Source: Cyathus striatus
Lineage: Eukaryota > Basidiomycota > Agaricomycetes > Agaricales > Nidulariaceae
Reading direction: 5' to 3'
Assembly: GCA_025738555.1 (NCBI GenBank)
Contig: JAOVFP010000005.1
Location: 5,084,001 to 5,148,000, forward strand
Length of the DNA: 64,000 bases
The position numbers and the translations under genes are program-made. A model generated the notes under the pieces. The model did no database searches and was not told where the DNA came from. It saw nothing but the letters and a program-made list of their open reading frames with translations. Shown in pieces: positions 45,272 through 56,229 of this stretch (its first letter is position 1; each line of letters begins with the position of its first letter).

Positions 45272-48076
45272 ATGCCATCTTTCACTCCCCATCCCGCTGA
45301 CAATGTCGCCGTTGCCACTATCCGCACCTCGCTGTCGATATTGTCGGCAAGGCCAACTCGGGCCATCCTGGTAAGCTCTATCACAATCGATCCGTGCACC
45401 CCACTGCAGTGTCTCATCCTCAACAGGTGCCCCTATGGGTATGGCCCCTGTCGCCCACATCCTCTTCTCCAGGTCCCGTACTCTTATTTCACCCCACCCA
45501 TCAGTAGCTCACTCCGTCTTCTTACAGGTTCATGAACGCCAACCCCAAGAACTCCAAGTGGTTTAATCGTGATCGCTTCGTTCTTTCCAATGGGTATGTT
45601 GTTTGCTGTACTAGTCCTCTCTGACTGACTGACTGTATTGCAGACACGCGTATGTGCATTTGTGCCTCCTGTCTGGTTCGTGATAGTCACCGCTCAATAG
45701 ATGTGCCCTTCAATACGTCCTACTTCATCTCCTCGGCTACAACCTCTCCATGAATGACCTCAAGGAATTCCGTCAGCTTGGTTCCAAAACGCCTGGCCAT
45801 CCCGAGGCAGGCCATACCGACGGCAAGCTGCAACGTTTTATACATATACATGTCTGACAGCAAGCTATAGGAATCGAAGTGACCACTGGTCCCCTTGGCC
45901 AAGGTTTCGCCAATGGTGTAGGTTTGGCAATCGCTCAAGCTCACCTTGGTGCTGTCTACAACAAGGATGGTTTCAACCTCATCAACAACTACACATATGG
46001 TACGCATCTTCATCTATCGATTACGTTTCTCATAACTTATTCGCGCAATGATAGTTTTCGCTGGTGATGGGTGCCTTATGGAAGGTGTCTCATCGGAGGC
46101 TGCCAGTCTTGCAGGTCACTTACAACTCGGCAATCTCATCGTGGTACGTTTTATTTATCGATATATTATGATCTCTGTTATATCACCATTTAAATCAAGA
46201 TTTATGATGACAACCGTAAGCGATACATAGCTACCTGGATTCTAGTATCCGCCTAATCCGTTTTCCTAGACATCTCCATTGATGGCGACACAGCCGTTGC
46301 ATTACAGAAAATGTAGAGCAACGCTTTTTGTCATATGGATGGGAGGTTCTCCACGTTGATAACGGAGATACGTGAGCATGAACCGTCTTTGAAAAACATT
46401 AACAATGATCTGACCACGATTAAGTGATCTTGCCGCTATTTACACTTCAATCGCCCAAGCTCGCGAAAGCAAGACCAAGCCCACTCTGGTCCGCCTTAGG
46501 ACTACCATTGGTTATGGTTCCAAGCAACAAGGTACACATGGTGTCCATGGTTCTCGTACGTGCTATATCCTTGACTTCGATGACTTCCCAATTTATTGCT
46601 TTCTGCAGCTCTCAAGGCAGATGATATTGAGGCACTGAAGTCCAAGTATGGCTTTGCCCCTGACCAGAAATTCCAGGTTCCCCAAGAGACTTACGACCTG
46701 TACTCCGAATTTGGCAAGCGCGGTTCTGCATTAGAGTTGGAGTGGAACTCTCTTCTCCAGGCTTACGGCCAGAAATTCCCCAACGAGCACGCTGAACTTA
46801 CTCGCCGCATCTCTGGAAAGCTTCCCGAAAGTTGGGAGAAGAACCTCCCCGTTTATAAAACTAGCGACGCTGCTCAGGCTTCTCGTAAGTTGTCTGAAAT
46901 CGTCCTCACATCTATCACCCCTGCTCTTCCGGAGCTTCTCGGTGGATCGGCTGATCTCACAGGAAGCAATCTTACAAAGGTGAAGAACAGTGTCGATTTC
47001 CAGCCTCCCAGCACCGGATTGGGTAGCTACAGCGGTACTTACATTCGCTATGGTGTCCGTGAGCATGCCATGGGAGCTATTGCCAATGGACTCCACGCGT
47101 ACGGTGGTATCATCCCCTTCGTTGCTACCTTCTTGAATTTTGTGTCCTACGCAGCTGGTGCTGTTCGTCTTTCTGCACTTAGCGGTCATCAGGTTATCTG
47201 GGTCGGTAAGCATCTAAAGTCTCGTTTGTTCCAAGACTGTCAATAATAGTGGAATTCTTTAGCCACCCATGATTCTATTGGCCTCGGTGAGGATGGTCCT
47301 ACCCATCAGCCTGTTGAGACTGCTATCCACTTCCGCGCTACACCTAACCTTGCATTTTGGCGTCCCGCTGACGGCAATGAGACCTCTGCTGCATATTACG
47401 TTGCCCTTCAGTCTTCCAAGACTCCCTCCATCCTTTCTCTCTCTCGTCAGAACCTGCCCAATCTCGAAGGTTCGACGATTGAGAAAGCTGTCCGCGGTGG
47501 ATACGTTCTCCATGAGGAGGACAACGAAGATTTGACCATTGTCTCCAGCGGTAGCGAGGTTTCTATAGCCGTTGAAGCTGCTGCAAAGCTCAAGGCTGAG
47601 GGCATTAAGACTCGGGTCGTCTCTCTCCCCTGCTGGCTCACCTTTGATCAACAGGATGATCAATACAGGCTTAGCGTTCTTCGCAGCGGTGCTCCCATTC
47701 TCTCCCTAGAGGCACTTTCCGTAAGTGTTTTATTTCTTTGTTCTTCTGATGGATTATTCATAACTCTGTTATAGACTGCTGGATGGCAGAAGTACAGTCA
47801 CGAGGTAAGAGGAATGGAATAATTGATGATTTAGTATCTGACAGTATTTGTTTTAGCAATATGGTCTTCCAGCGTGGGGTGCGTCTGGTCCTTACCAGAA
47901 GGTTTACGAGAAGTTCGGCATCACAGGCCCAAGTTCGTTGTGTTCGTTATTTGATTCTTATATTCTGAATTGACCACGTTGCAGATATTGCTGCTGTCGG
48001 CAAGAAGGTTGTTGACTTCTACAAGCAAAAAGGCGGCGAAGTCACCTCTCCTCTTGTTAAGGCCATCAAATTGTAA
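45272..48076 (+). CDS. TKL1: Transketolase, frame broken twice in this sequence
   Basis: Thiamine-diphosphate enzyme of the non-oxidative pentose phosphate pathway, cytosolic. The start [19 protein letters not shown] is family-typical. Later blocks are [72 protein letters not shown] and the ThDP site [20 protein letters not shown]. They continue with [76 protein letters not shown] and [20 protein letters not shown], stop 48074-48076. Two single-base losses (at 45327-45328 and 46302-46303) interrupt the frame. Splicing is unusual: a 6-nt exon, a 16-nt exon and a GC-AG intron (see findings). Otherwise about 680 residues, normal length. Confidence 0.93.
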
Positions 48077-48289
48077 ACGATTACACCATCGGACAAAACA
48101 ATTATCTGAATGGAAATCAAGTGGGTATTGGAATTATTATAGATTAATGTAGATTGTACAACAGGAATGTTACCCCTCAGTAGTTTTGCGTTGGTGTAGA
48201 AAACAAAGAAAGCATCGCCTAGATTGAACGATGGACAGTAGTGATCAAGTCTAAATTGTTGAATGAAGTCTAGATATGAATTACGGAGT

Positions 48290-48832
48290 TTATTTTCTCT
48301 TCACTACGACGGTATCCCACATCTTCCTCTCTGCCTCCTCCCGCATAACATCCACAATGTGAGGCTTCAAATAGCGGTCATCCTTGAAAAGGACAGCGTT
48401 AGCAACATCACGAAAGGGCGACGACAGAAAATAGACCTCTTCGGGTTTTGTCCACTCTTCCTTGGGCAGAGGCGCGTGGAGCACGCTGGCTTGAGAAGCA
48501 CGCTTGAAGCGGAATGCGCGATCGTATTTTTCGCGCTCAGTGAGGCGGGTAAGAGCCTTGTGAAAGAGTCAAAGTGAGTTTGTAGAAACGGGATGAACTG
48601 AGAATAGTACCCTCTGGACGGTGTCGTTTTCCTCCATGACTACAGAGATGATAAGGGCATGTGAGCGGGAGAGAAGGGACAAACGTTACGCACTGAGGTC
48701 GTCGTACTTGAAGCCATACTTTCTGTAGCCAGAAAGATTGGTGTACCAGTTTGCAATGGGCATAAGCCACTTGTAAACGGCGCCGTTTGCCTTGATGTAG
48801 GGGGCGAGGGAGGGACCTAAAGGACCAAACAT
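48290..48832 (-). CDS. QCR7: Cytochrome bc1 complex subunit 7 (QCR7)
   Basis: 14-kDa matrix-side subunit of complex III. Reads MFGPLGPSLAPYIKANGAVY, WLMPIANWYTNLSGYRKYGF, KYDDLIMEENDTVQR, ALTRLTEREKYDRAFRFKRA, SQASVLHAPLPKEEWTKPEE and DDRYLKPHIVDVMREEAERK, ending WDTVVVKRK*. Three introns. The last (after KPEE) is 54 nt with no in-frame stop. About 123 residues, standard length. Divergent from NDK with a 279-bp shared promoter. Confidence 0.92.
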
Positions 48833-49111
48833 TATAGTAGAGAATCAGCAACGATGAGCTCTCTGGTGGTGACCTCGAGTGTAACTGGCTCCGCGGATGT
48901 TTCCGGAGATGTGTTTGAGGCTGTTATGCAGGAGCAATAGGAGGTGATTACATAATCAGAATATGATAGTCCCGATATGGGCAGATGCAGAAAAACGGTC
49001 GATCGCGATTCGATAGCAACGACGACTATAAAATCTGCAGAGCCATGCTTAGAGCCTTTCTTCCACCCGCCATCCTCACTCCCCATATCTTGCCATCCTC
49101 TCATACCCGCA

Positions 49112-49787
49112 ATGCCTAACACTACTGAGCGCACCTACATCATGATCAAGGCATGTCTTGTTTCTCTTCATTTAATCCCGACCGTCTCACTTTTTTTTTC
49201 TCTATACAGCCCGATGGCGTTCAACGCAACCTCGTTGGCAAGATCATCTCCAGGTTTGAGGAGCGCGGATTCAAGCTTGTTGCCCTCAAGCTTGTTCATG
49301 CTACCCCCGAGCACCTCGAGAAGCGTATGCAGAAATCTAATCTCACTGCATCCATCAAAATTAATGACATATTGGATTTACAGACTACGCTGACTTGAAG
49401 GGCAGGTCCTTCTTCCCCGGTCTCATCAAGTACATGGCCTCTGGTCCCGTTGTTGCCATGGTTTGGGAGGGTCTTGACGCCGTCAAGACTGGCCGTGTCA
49501 TGCTCGGCGCCACCAACCCCCTTGACTCCAACGCCGGTATGTATTTCTTTCTTGTTATCTGGGCCTTGTTCACACAGTCTCAGGTACTATCCGTGGTGAC
49601 TACTGCTTGGCTGTCGGTCGCAATGTCTGCCACGGGTCCGACTCCGTAGAAAACGCTGAGAAGGAGATCAAACTGTGAGTTCCATCCATCTTGTTGTGGA
49701 TGCAGGACCTAAATGTTTCCTTCTAGCTGGTTCCCCGAGGGTACCGTTCAGTACGCCAGCGTGGCTGAGTCCTGGATCTACGAGTAA
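49112..49787 (+). CDS. NDK1: Nucleoside diphosphate kinase
   Basis: Transfers the terminal phosphate between nucleoside triphosphates and diphosphates, cytosolic hexamer. [13 protein letters not shown] joins [20 protein letters not shown] across a GC-AG intron. Then come [60 protein letters not shown], the active-site block [20 protein letters not shown] (His is catalytic) and [19 protein letters not shown], stop 49785-49787. Four introns; about 151 residues, exactly the family length; frame intact. Confidence 0.95.
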
Positions 49788-50079
49788 ATACAAAATATCA
49801 AGTCACGTGTATATTAGCTTTTCAAAACCGTGGATTGTTTTTGGCTCTTCACATTTGTTGCCATGCGTACATGCTATAAGATTGATTACTTGAATCTACA
49901 TTCGACTCCAAGACGTGGAAATATACTGACGTCGCTTCAAAGGTCAAACACCTTACTTGACTGTCTTCTGTCTGTATCCTCTCACACATCTGTCGCACGG
50001 TGGATCCTCTCTCTCTCACGGATAACCCTTTCCTGTATATAATGAACACCTCAGCGATGCATTTGCAACAAAACTTACT

Positions 50080-51719
50080 ATGTTATCTTGGCTCATCCTG
50101 CTTCCAAGTTGTTGCCTAGGCTTATTGGCTCAAGCGGCAGCCCTAACTGGTGATTCTGGATGTGGGAGGTATATGTGCATCAATGCAACTCTAAATGACA
50201 ATGCTGTGTCATGTATGGTTTTACATACTATCCTCTGCCACGCTCTTCATATTGACAAATTTGAAGATCAACTAACAGCCCTTAGAGAGCCTCTCGGCTG
50301 GCTGGCGATGTATGTTTGCGTCAATTTTTGATTCCCAGAGCTTCTAACATTTTACAGTGGCTTTGGCCGTCGAATGAAGGACACCCACATGATCATCGTG
50401 TGGTCAAACGAAGATGGATCAGCGACATTGTCTCAGAGATTTGCAACTGGTCATCGTGAGCCCCATCCCGCAATCAACCCACCTCGAATCGCGACACTTG
50501 AGCCATCTATGATTTTTGTGGGTTTCCTCTTTTATCTGTCCTTTTCGCTTGAAGCCTAATTACACATACTACTGTATTATCTTTCGTCATTTAAAAGGGG
50601 AATTCGTCCAATAAAACTAGCTTCGTGTTCACCATGCCCGCCAACACTACCCTTCTGGCGAGTGATGAACCTTCCGAGACATTAATTTGGGCATATTCGA
50701 TGTCTAGGCCGGCCAAAGCTCCTGATTCTGTTTTAAAACCTCACTACATGGCCGGGTTTTTTAATTTAGATTTGACCAAACCCTTAGCCAAACCTCTTGA
50801 GACTGAAGTCCATGGCCAACCACACTATCAGGATGATTCCTCCAAAAATGGACCATCCCAACCTAGCAATGAAGTACCCATCGCAGCTGATGGTTCTGGA
50901 CAACTCACTGTACAAGAACGCATTTTGATTGTCCACGCCATTTTCGTATCACTGGGATTCTTGGGGCTATTGCCAATAGGCGTGATAACTGCAAGATGGA
51001 CAAGAACTTTCAGTTCCATGTGGTTCAAGCAACATTGGATCCTAAACATGGCATTAGCCGTTCCTATTATTTCCATTGGTATAATTGCAGCGCCTGTGGC
51101 AATAATTAATCGTGGTGGCGTTCATCTAGATGATCAACATGCAGTAAATATCACGAGCAGCCACATAAGTATGCTGTACTAAACATGCGAACAGGTTTAC
51201 GGTGTCTTGCTGGTCATCGCTTACTGTATCCAGGTCTTTCTTGGCCGATACATTCATGCACGAAAGCATTCTCAAAAAGAGCCGCCGACAAGACCGCATC
51301 CACCGCTTAATATCTTACATGTTATACTAGGATTAAGTGTCATTGGCTGCGCATTCCTCCAAGTGCGCAGCGGCTTTGATGAATGGGAAATTGTGACAAG
51401 TCATACGCCTATCCCCAAGTGGATGCGATACCTGTGGTCTTCATGGGGCTTGGCAGGTGTTTCTGTATCTGGGTGAGGTTGCGGCTTAACTTTTCGACAG
51501 ATAATTTTGTTGGCGTACGTTGTTGGTTTTTGCCTCTTACGCAGGCAACTTTACCAAGAAGCACGGCCGATTAACAATGGCCGAGAGACTTACGTGTCCC
51601 TGCAAAACGATGTGTCTTCGCCAGATTCCAGACTGTTCGACGATGAGGACGATGGCGTTGACGACAAAGTTGGCAGTGAAGATAATCATTTTAACACACG
51701 TTTAACGCACACTTTGTAG
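50080..51719 (+). CDS. DOMON - cytochrome b561 membrane protein
   Basis: Secretory-pathway redox protein with an extracellular heme domain and transmembrane electron transfer. The start MLSWLILLPSCCLGLLAQAA is a signal peptide. The DOMON (CDH-cytochrome-like) domain follows: LREPLGWLAIGFGRRMKDTH, MIIVWSNEDGSATLSQRFAT and FTMPANTTLLASDEPSETLI with WAYSMSRP. The b561 part has VHAIFVSLGFLGLLPIGVIT, QHWILNMALAVPIISIGIIA, YGVLLVIAYCIQVFLGRYIH, LNILHVILGLSVIGCAFLQV and a last helix LAYVVGFCLL, with His residues placed to hold heme. The C-terminal tail is acidic and cytosolic. About six introns; the break at 51140-51193 is a 54-nt intron, not a frameshift. Confidence 0.85.
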
Positions 51720-52155
51720 TAATTCATTTATTATACTCGAGTTCCCCGCGGAACTAAGCTGTGAAGTTAAATACAGTACATACAACATGTGCCCGGATAG
51801 CGAAGGAAAGGTATAGTTTTGTGTAGAGAGGGTATGAAATAAGATATAAATGAATGTAGTAAACAACAGCGAAGGATGTATTTGCAAGGAAAAGCCAAAG
51901 CCATATGCAGTACTAACTGTACTTGTGCATAGACATGAACTGCAGATGGATTGCAGGCGTCTATGGCACTCTTCCGAGCATACTACTGCCCATGAAGCGT
52001 TTGACGTAGAAATCATCGGCAATTTAGATGGTATCTGAAACAATGGGTGGCATGCTATATGCGTTCCGAAAGATGCTGCCCTTCCCGAACGCATAGAACA
52101 TGCTTACGACTTCAGATATGTTTTCTAGCCCACGGCAAAAGATCATGGAGACGAT
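51720..52155. other. Convergent intergenic region, nothing seen
   Basis: 436 bp between the b561 gene (+) and the EST1/SMG6 gene (-). Minus- and plus-strand short frames have no family resemblance. Confidence 0.45.
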
Positions 52156-55100
52156 TTAAGTGAAATACTGTGCCACTTGTACAGCTCCAATAAACCCTCT
52201 TATGTGCCCGTGGCGAAAATAGCTGCAAGATCCCTCTCGCTTGCGGCAGGCAATTGCCTCGAGCGAGCTTTCAGACGTACTGCAAAGTAAAATCAGTATG
52301 CTATTCACATTGCAAAATAAATAAAAGCTTACAGTTGCGGTCAAGACTGAGGAGGACTACCTTCACCGCACCCGATGCGTCTTTGGCGCCTTCAGCTTTC
52401 AACATTGCAGATCGATCAATCCAGTGTTCGTCGTGCCAAATAGCAGCCTTCAGAATGAGATCATCCATGTTCCTTTCCATGTTTCCGCGGGAGAAATCAA
52501 CCTCCTCCGTTCGGATACTAAGCGTAGGAAGATAATTGCCCTTGGAGGTCTGCACCTTGAGTGACATAGAATGGCTTCGGATGTGTGTTGAGATGTAGGA
52601 AAGAGCACCCTGTGCAGCTTCGGCGAGTTGAGGAGAGGCATTCATGGAAAGACCATCAAGTTCCATGACAACTGGGAGAGGAACCACAACTGTCCAGCGG
52701 AAACTTTCCACCAGGGAAGAAAACATCGAGAGTGAGGAAAGCAAGAGATTGGTGTCAATCACTAGAACGGTATAGCCAGGAATGATGTGAAGCGAAGCAC
52801 GTTCATCCACAGCCTTCCTCGGGCCACGCGTGCGCCGGCGTGACGAAACTTCCTGAGGGCGCGAAGTAGATTGAAGGAGACTCTTCAAGTAACGACGACG
52901 AGCCTAGAGAATAGAAAGTCAATTGGCATTCTCTCGAAACTTAAAGTGAAACTTACCTTGAGCTCTTTGACCTCCTCAGTGTCATTTTCGTCGTCTTCAC
53001 TGTCCTCTTCTGACGAGCCAAGGGCGGCTTCGTCTTCATCCACATCCATATCGTCATCAGTCCACCTCCTTGTCCTTCTCCGTTCCTCTTCCTCCTTCTC
53101 CAGCCTATCCTGATCTCTCCACTGCTCAACTTTCTCGTTAAGCGCGCCTTCAACTTTCCATTCCCTAGTTCCTTGCGCCCAAGTGAAACCATCCACGATG
53201 TCATGGATGCCAACTGCGCAACGAACAACGCGGACCCATCTCCTTCCGAGTTCACCGGACGTAACAACATCACCATCTCGCTCATCATCATCCTCGATCC
53301 TTCCGTCGTTGAGCTCAACACCTTCACTCTGATCCAAAACCTCCAACTCCATTTTCCTATCTTCGCCGCTCTTCCAATAGCCGCGTTCAAACACCTTGCG
53401 GCCCACCCACTCCATGCCACGGAGACACCAGTCCTCCGGCAGGGGAGGTGCAGTGCCGCTTGTCAGCATGGCCCACCTCTCCTCACCACCGTGCGACGAA
53501 CTTAACAGCCCCTGGGACTCCATTATCTTCCTGGGAACTTTTGCGAAAAATGCAGCGAGCTCCTCCCACGGCATGCTTCTCTCGAGAACTTCCAGAGTCG
53601 GCGCGTGCTTCAAGATGGTGGCCAGGAACGTGAGTGTGACGGTGAGATAAGGATTGAGGGTGGACCGCGAGAATTGAGACGCCTTTCGAGTAGGATGGCG
53701 CAATACGAAAGAAAGCATTTCGAACATGAGTTGAAGCGCAAACTTGAACGCAGGAGGCTGCAATGGCTGTTCTGGTTCTGATTCAGGATGGACCGGTGCC
53801 TCGTCCACGTCCATTCTTTCATCGGTAGGTTCGCCAACTCCTGCTGCTGCCTTTTTGGCCATAACGCGCATGACGGCTGCCTGTTGTTGACCACCAACAT
53901 CACGAGCGCCGACGCCGCCGATCTTGCGCAGAACACCGCTGGAACGACCGTATTCAAGCACAGCGGCGATATTGCAGACGGCCATCATGATCCATTCGCG
54001 CTCTTCAGCTCCTTCAATCTTGAGCCGCTCAATGAAGCGGGCGAGGGTGGGGACAAAATCATCAAGTTGGATGTTGGTGAAAAGCATGCCTTGGAGAAGA
54101 ACGAACAGTTCCGGCGCACGGGCGTCGGGCAGAGCGCGGCGTGTCTGTGCAGCGAGAGACCAAATGGGCAAGACGGACTCGCGAGCAGTAGGGAAGGGGT
54201 GTAAAGTGGTCATACTAAGAAAATTCTTGTCAGAATTGAAAGTAAACGAAAAATTAGAAAGAACAAACCTCTTTACAAAGTGATAAATGCCTCTGAGCTC
54301 TTCAGATTCAATCTCTTTGGACAACAAACCAAGGTGATGATGCAATTTGCCTGTTCCGGGTTGTTCTGCCAGTCCAGCACCGTACCAATCGCGCGCAATC
54401 AGCCTCCACTTCAGATGATCTGGCTCAATCTCCAACAGTTTTGCGGCAGCAGTACCGACACTGGGTGATGGACTGTCGTCGATGCGCGCAGCGGGAGCAT
54501 CGCTGACGCTTTTCGGCGCGTCAACTTTAGGGGGCTTCAGGCCGTCGTCTGCGGTAGGCTGTAATTCAGCTGCTACCTCGGAAACAGCCTTGGTGGTCAG
54601 TCCGCCTTGGCCTGCATTGCCGCCATTCAAAAGGGGCGAGATAGCCATGCGATAGCGCGCGAGATCGCCGAGGGCCTCAAGCCATCCGCTCTTGAAACTG
54701 CTGAGGGTGGGTTCCTCTAGGAGGCCAGTGTAAAATGTATATGCGTAGTAAATGTAATCCTGGAGATGCTCCAAGGCAATAGGTGAAGAGGAGGCGTGCC
54801 GAAGGGATTCAAGGAGTTTGTAAAACGCAAAGGTCCATAATCGAACGATAATATTGTATTTGGTGGGGATATTTCGCAGGGAGGCGGGGACGGTGGGAGC
54901 AAGCGATATCTCGAGGAGATTGTGAATGTACTCTGCGAGACTATGCGACTGTTAATGACAAAGTCTTTTTAAGAAAAAAAAAAGAATAGCACACTTTTTA
55001 TGATCGTCGATTCGCTTTCTCCACCTTTCCCTCTCGAGATCTTCGTTCTCGACTTCCTTTCCTTTGAGCATGATTCGGGCGCTGTTTCTTCCGTCATCGA

Positions 55101-56069
55101 GTTCGTCGGCGGTGTTCTCCTTGTTAATCTTTGCCTCGAGGTCTGTGATGGTTCTATATATCCTTTTGAGCTGCTGGGACAAGACGTTGGAAGAGGAACC
55201 GTCCTGATGACCTGGACGACCATCGAAGAGGGCAGAGGAGGCGGACGAGCCGTCGGTGGTGGAGGAGAGGGTGAAGGTGGAGGACGAGACGGAGGGGGCG
55301 TAGGAGGAGGTGGAGGAGGCAGAGATGTAGTCTGCAGAAGATTTGGGGTGGGCTGTGGACGGGAGGGGGCCTGTGAAGAAGGGAAGGCGAGGACGGAGAA
55401 GCGGACGGGATCGTCCTTTCTGTGATCAAAAAGTTGGCGCTGGGCACCCTGAGCGGAGGGACGATCGTCCCTGGGACGGGAGGAAGAAGCATGGCGGGGG
55501 AGATGGGAACTGCCGGTTGCGTCTGACAACGGCTCGGGCTCTGCAGTACGGCGAATGGGAATAGGGTCTGTATTGGGGTCGTAGAGCTTGGCATTGGCAG
55601 TGCGAGGGGGACGGGCAGAATGGTGGGGTCGCGGGGTGGATGAACTTGAGATTTTGAGGCGAGCGAATTCTTCGTCTGCAGTGGGGCGAGAGACGAGGAG
55701 ATGAGGAGGAGCAGCACCTGTGCGCCTGGGAGAATGGGGCAGCTGCCTGGAGGAGGAGGAAGGGGGTGGGGCAGTGGCGGCGGAGGGGGGAAGAGCGCCT
55801 GTACGAGGAGAGCGGTCAGGACGAGGAAGGGGGCTGTTGGTGGTGGAGACGGGGATGTGGTGGGAGGAGGAGGGGGGCAGTTGTGGTTCAGCAAGCATTC
55901 TGTCTCGTTCTCTGGGACGAGAATCACGGGAAGCACTGTGGAAGGAGAATAAGTAGTGGACTGGGAGAGAGACTTGGACTACGGACGCAGCCTGTTTTCG
56001 CCTGAGGGCTGTGAGCTTAGCGTCGATGTCTGTGGGCTGTATGGATGCGGGCTGCTTTCCCTTGTTCAT
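52156..56069 (-). CDS. EST1/SMG6-type protein: TPR domain plus PIN nuclease (frame broken once)
   Basis: Relative of EST1A/SMG6, which in animals cuts nonsense mRNAs and in fungi also touches telomeres. N-terminus MNKGKQPASIQPTDIDAKLT, then about 230 residues of Pro/Ser/Arg-rich disorder. The EST1 domain begins LSQQLKRIYRTITDLEAKIN and runs through YTFYTGLLEEPTLSSFKSGW and DHLKWRLIARDWYGAGLAEQ with PGTGKLHHHLGLLSKEIESE, then helical repeats and an acidic loop (DDDMDVDEDEAALGSSEEDS). A C-terminal PIN domain carries all expected acids: VLVIDTNLLL, VVMELDGL, NMDDLILKAA and LLSLDRN. It probably is an active nuclease. The frame slips by one base between 55330 and 55420. Stop 52156-52158; about 1200 residues. 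Confidence 0.83.
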
Positions 56070-56229
56070 GGTGGTAGAAGAGAAAGACGAGCGAGGAGAA
56101 AAAGGATTAACTGCGGGAAGAGCGCAAGCAACAACTGACACTGCGCATCTTCTCCGCAGCAACGATAAGATCTCATTCACCACGTGATCACTTTATTCCG
56201 CAGCACACCCTAAGAATATCACTCCGCAG

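Noticed and set aside
51130..51200. Apparent break in the cytochrome b561 gene (ORF ends at ISMLY).
   Set aside because: A 54-nt intron (GTAAAT...GAACAG) joins DDQHA to VYGVLLVIAY in frame.
55700..56005. Gly/Arg-rich plus-strand ORFs.
   Set aside because: They are antisense shadows of the proline-rich N-terminus of the EST1/SMG6 gene.
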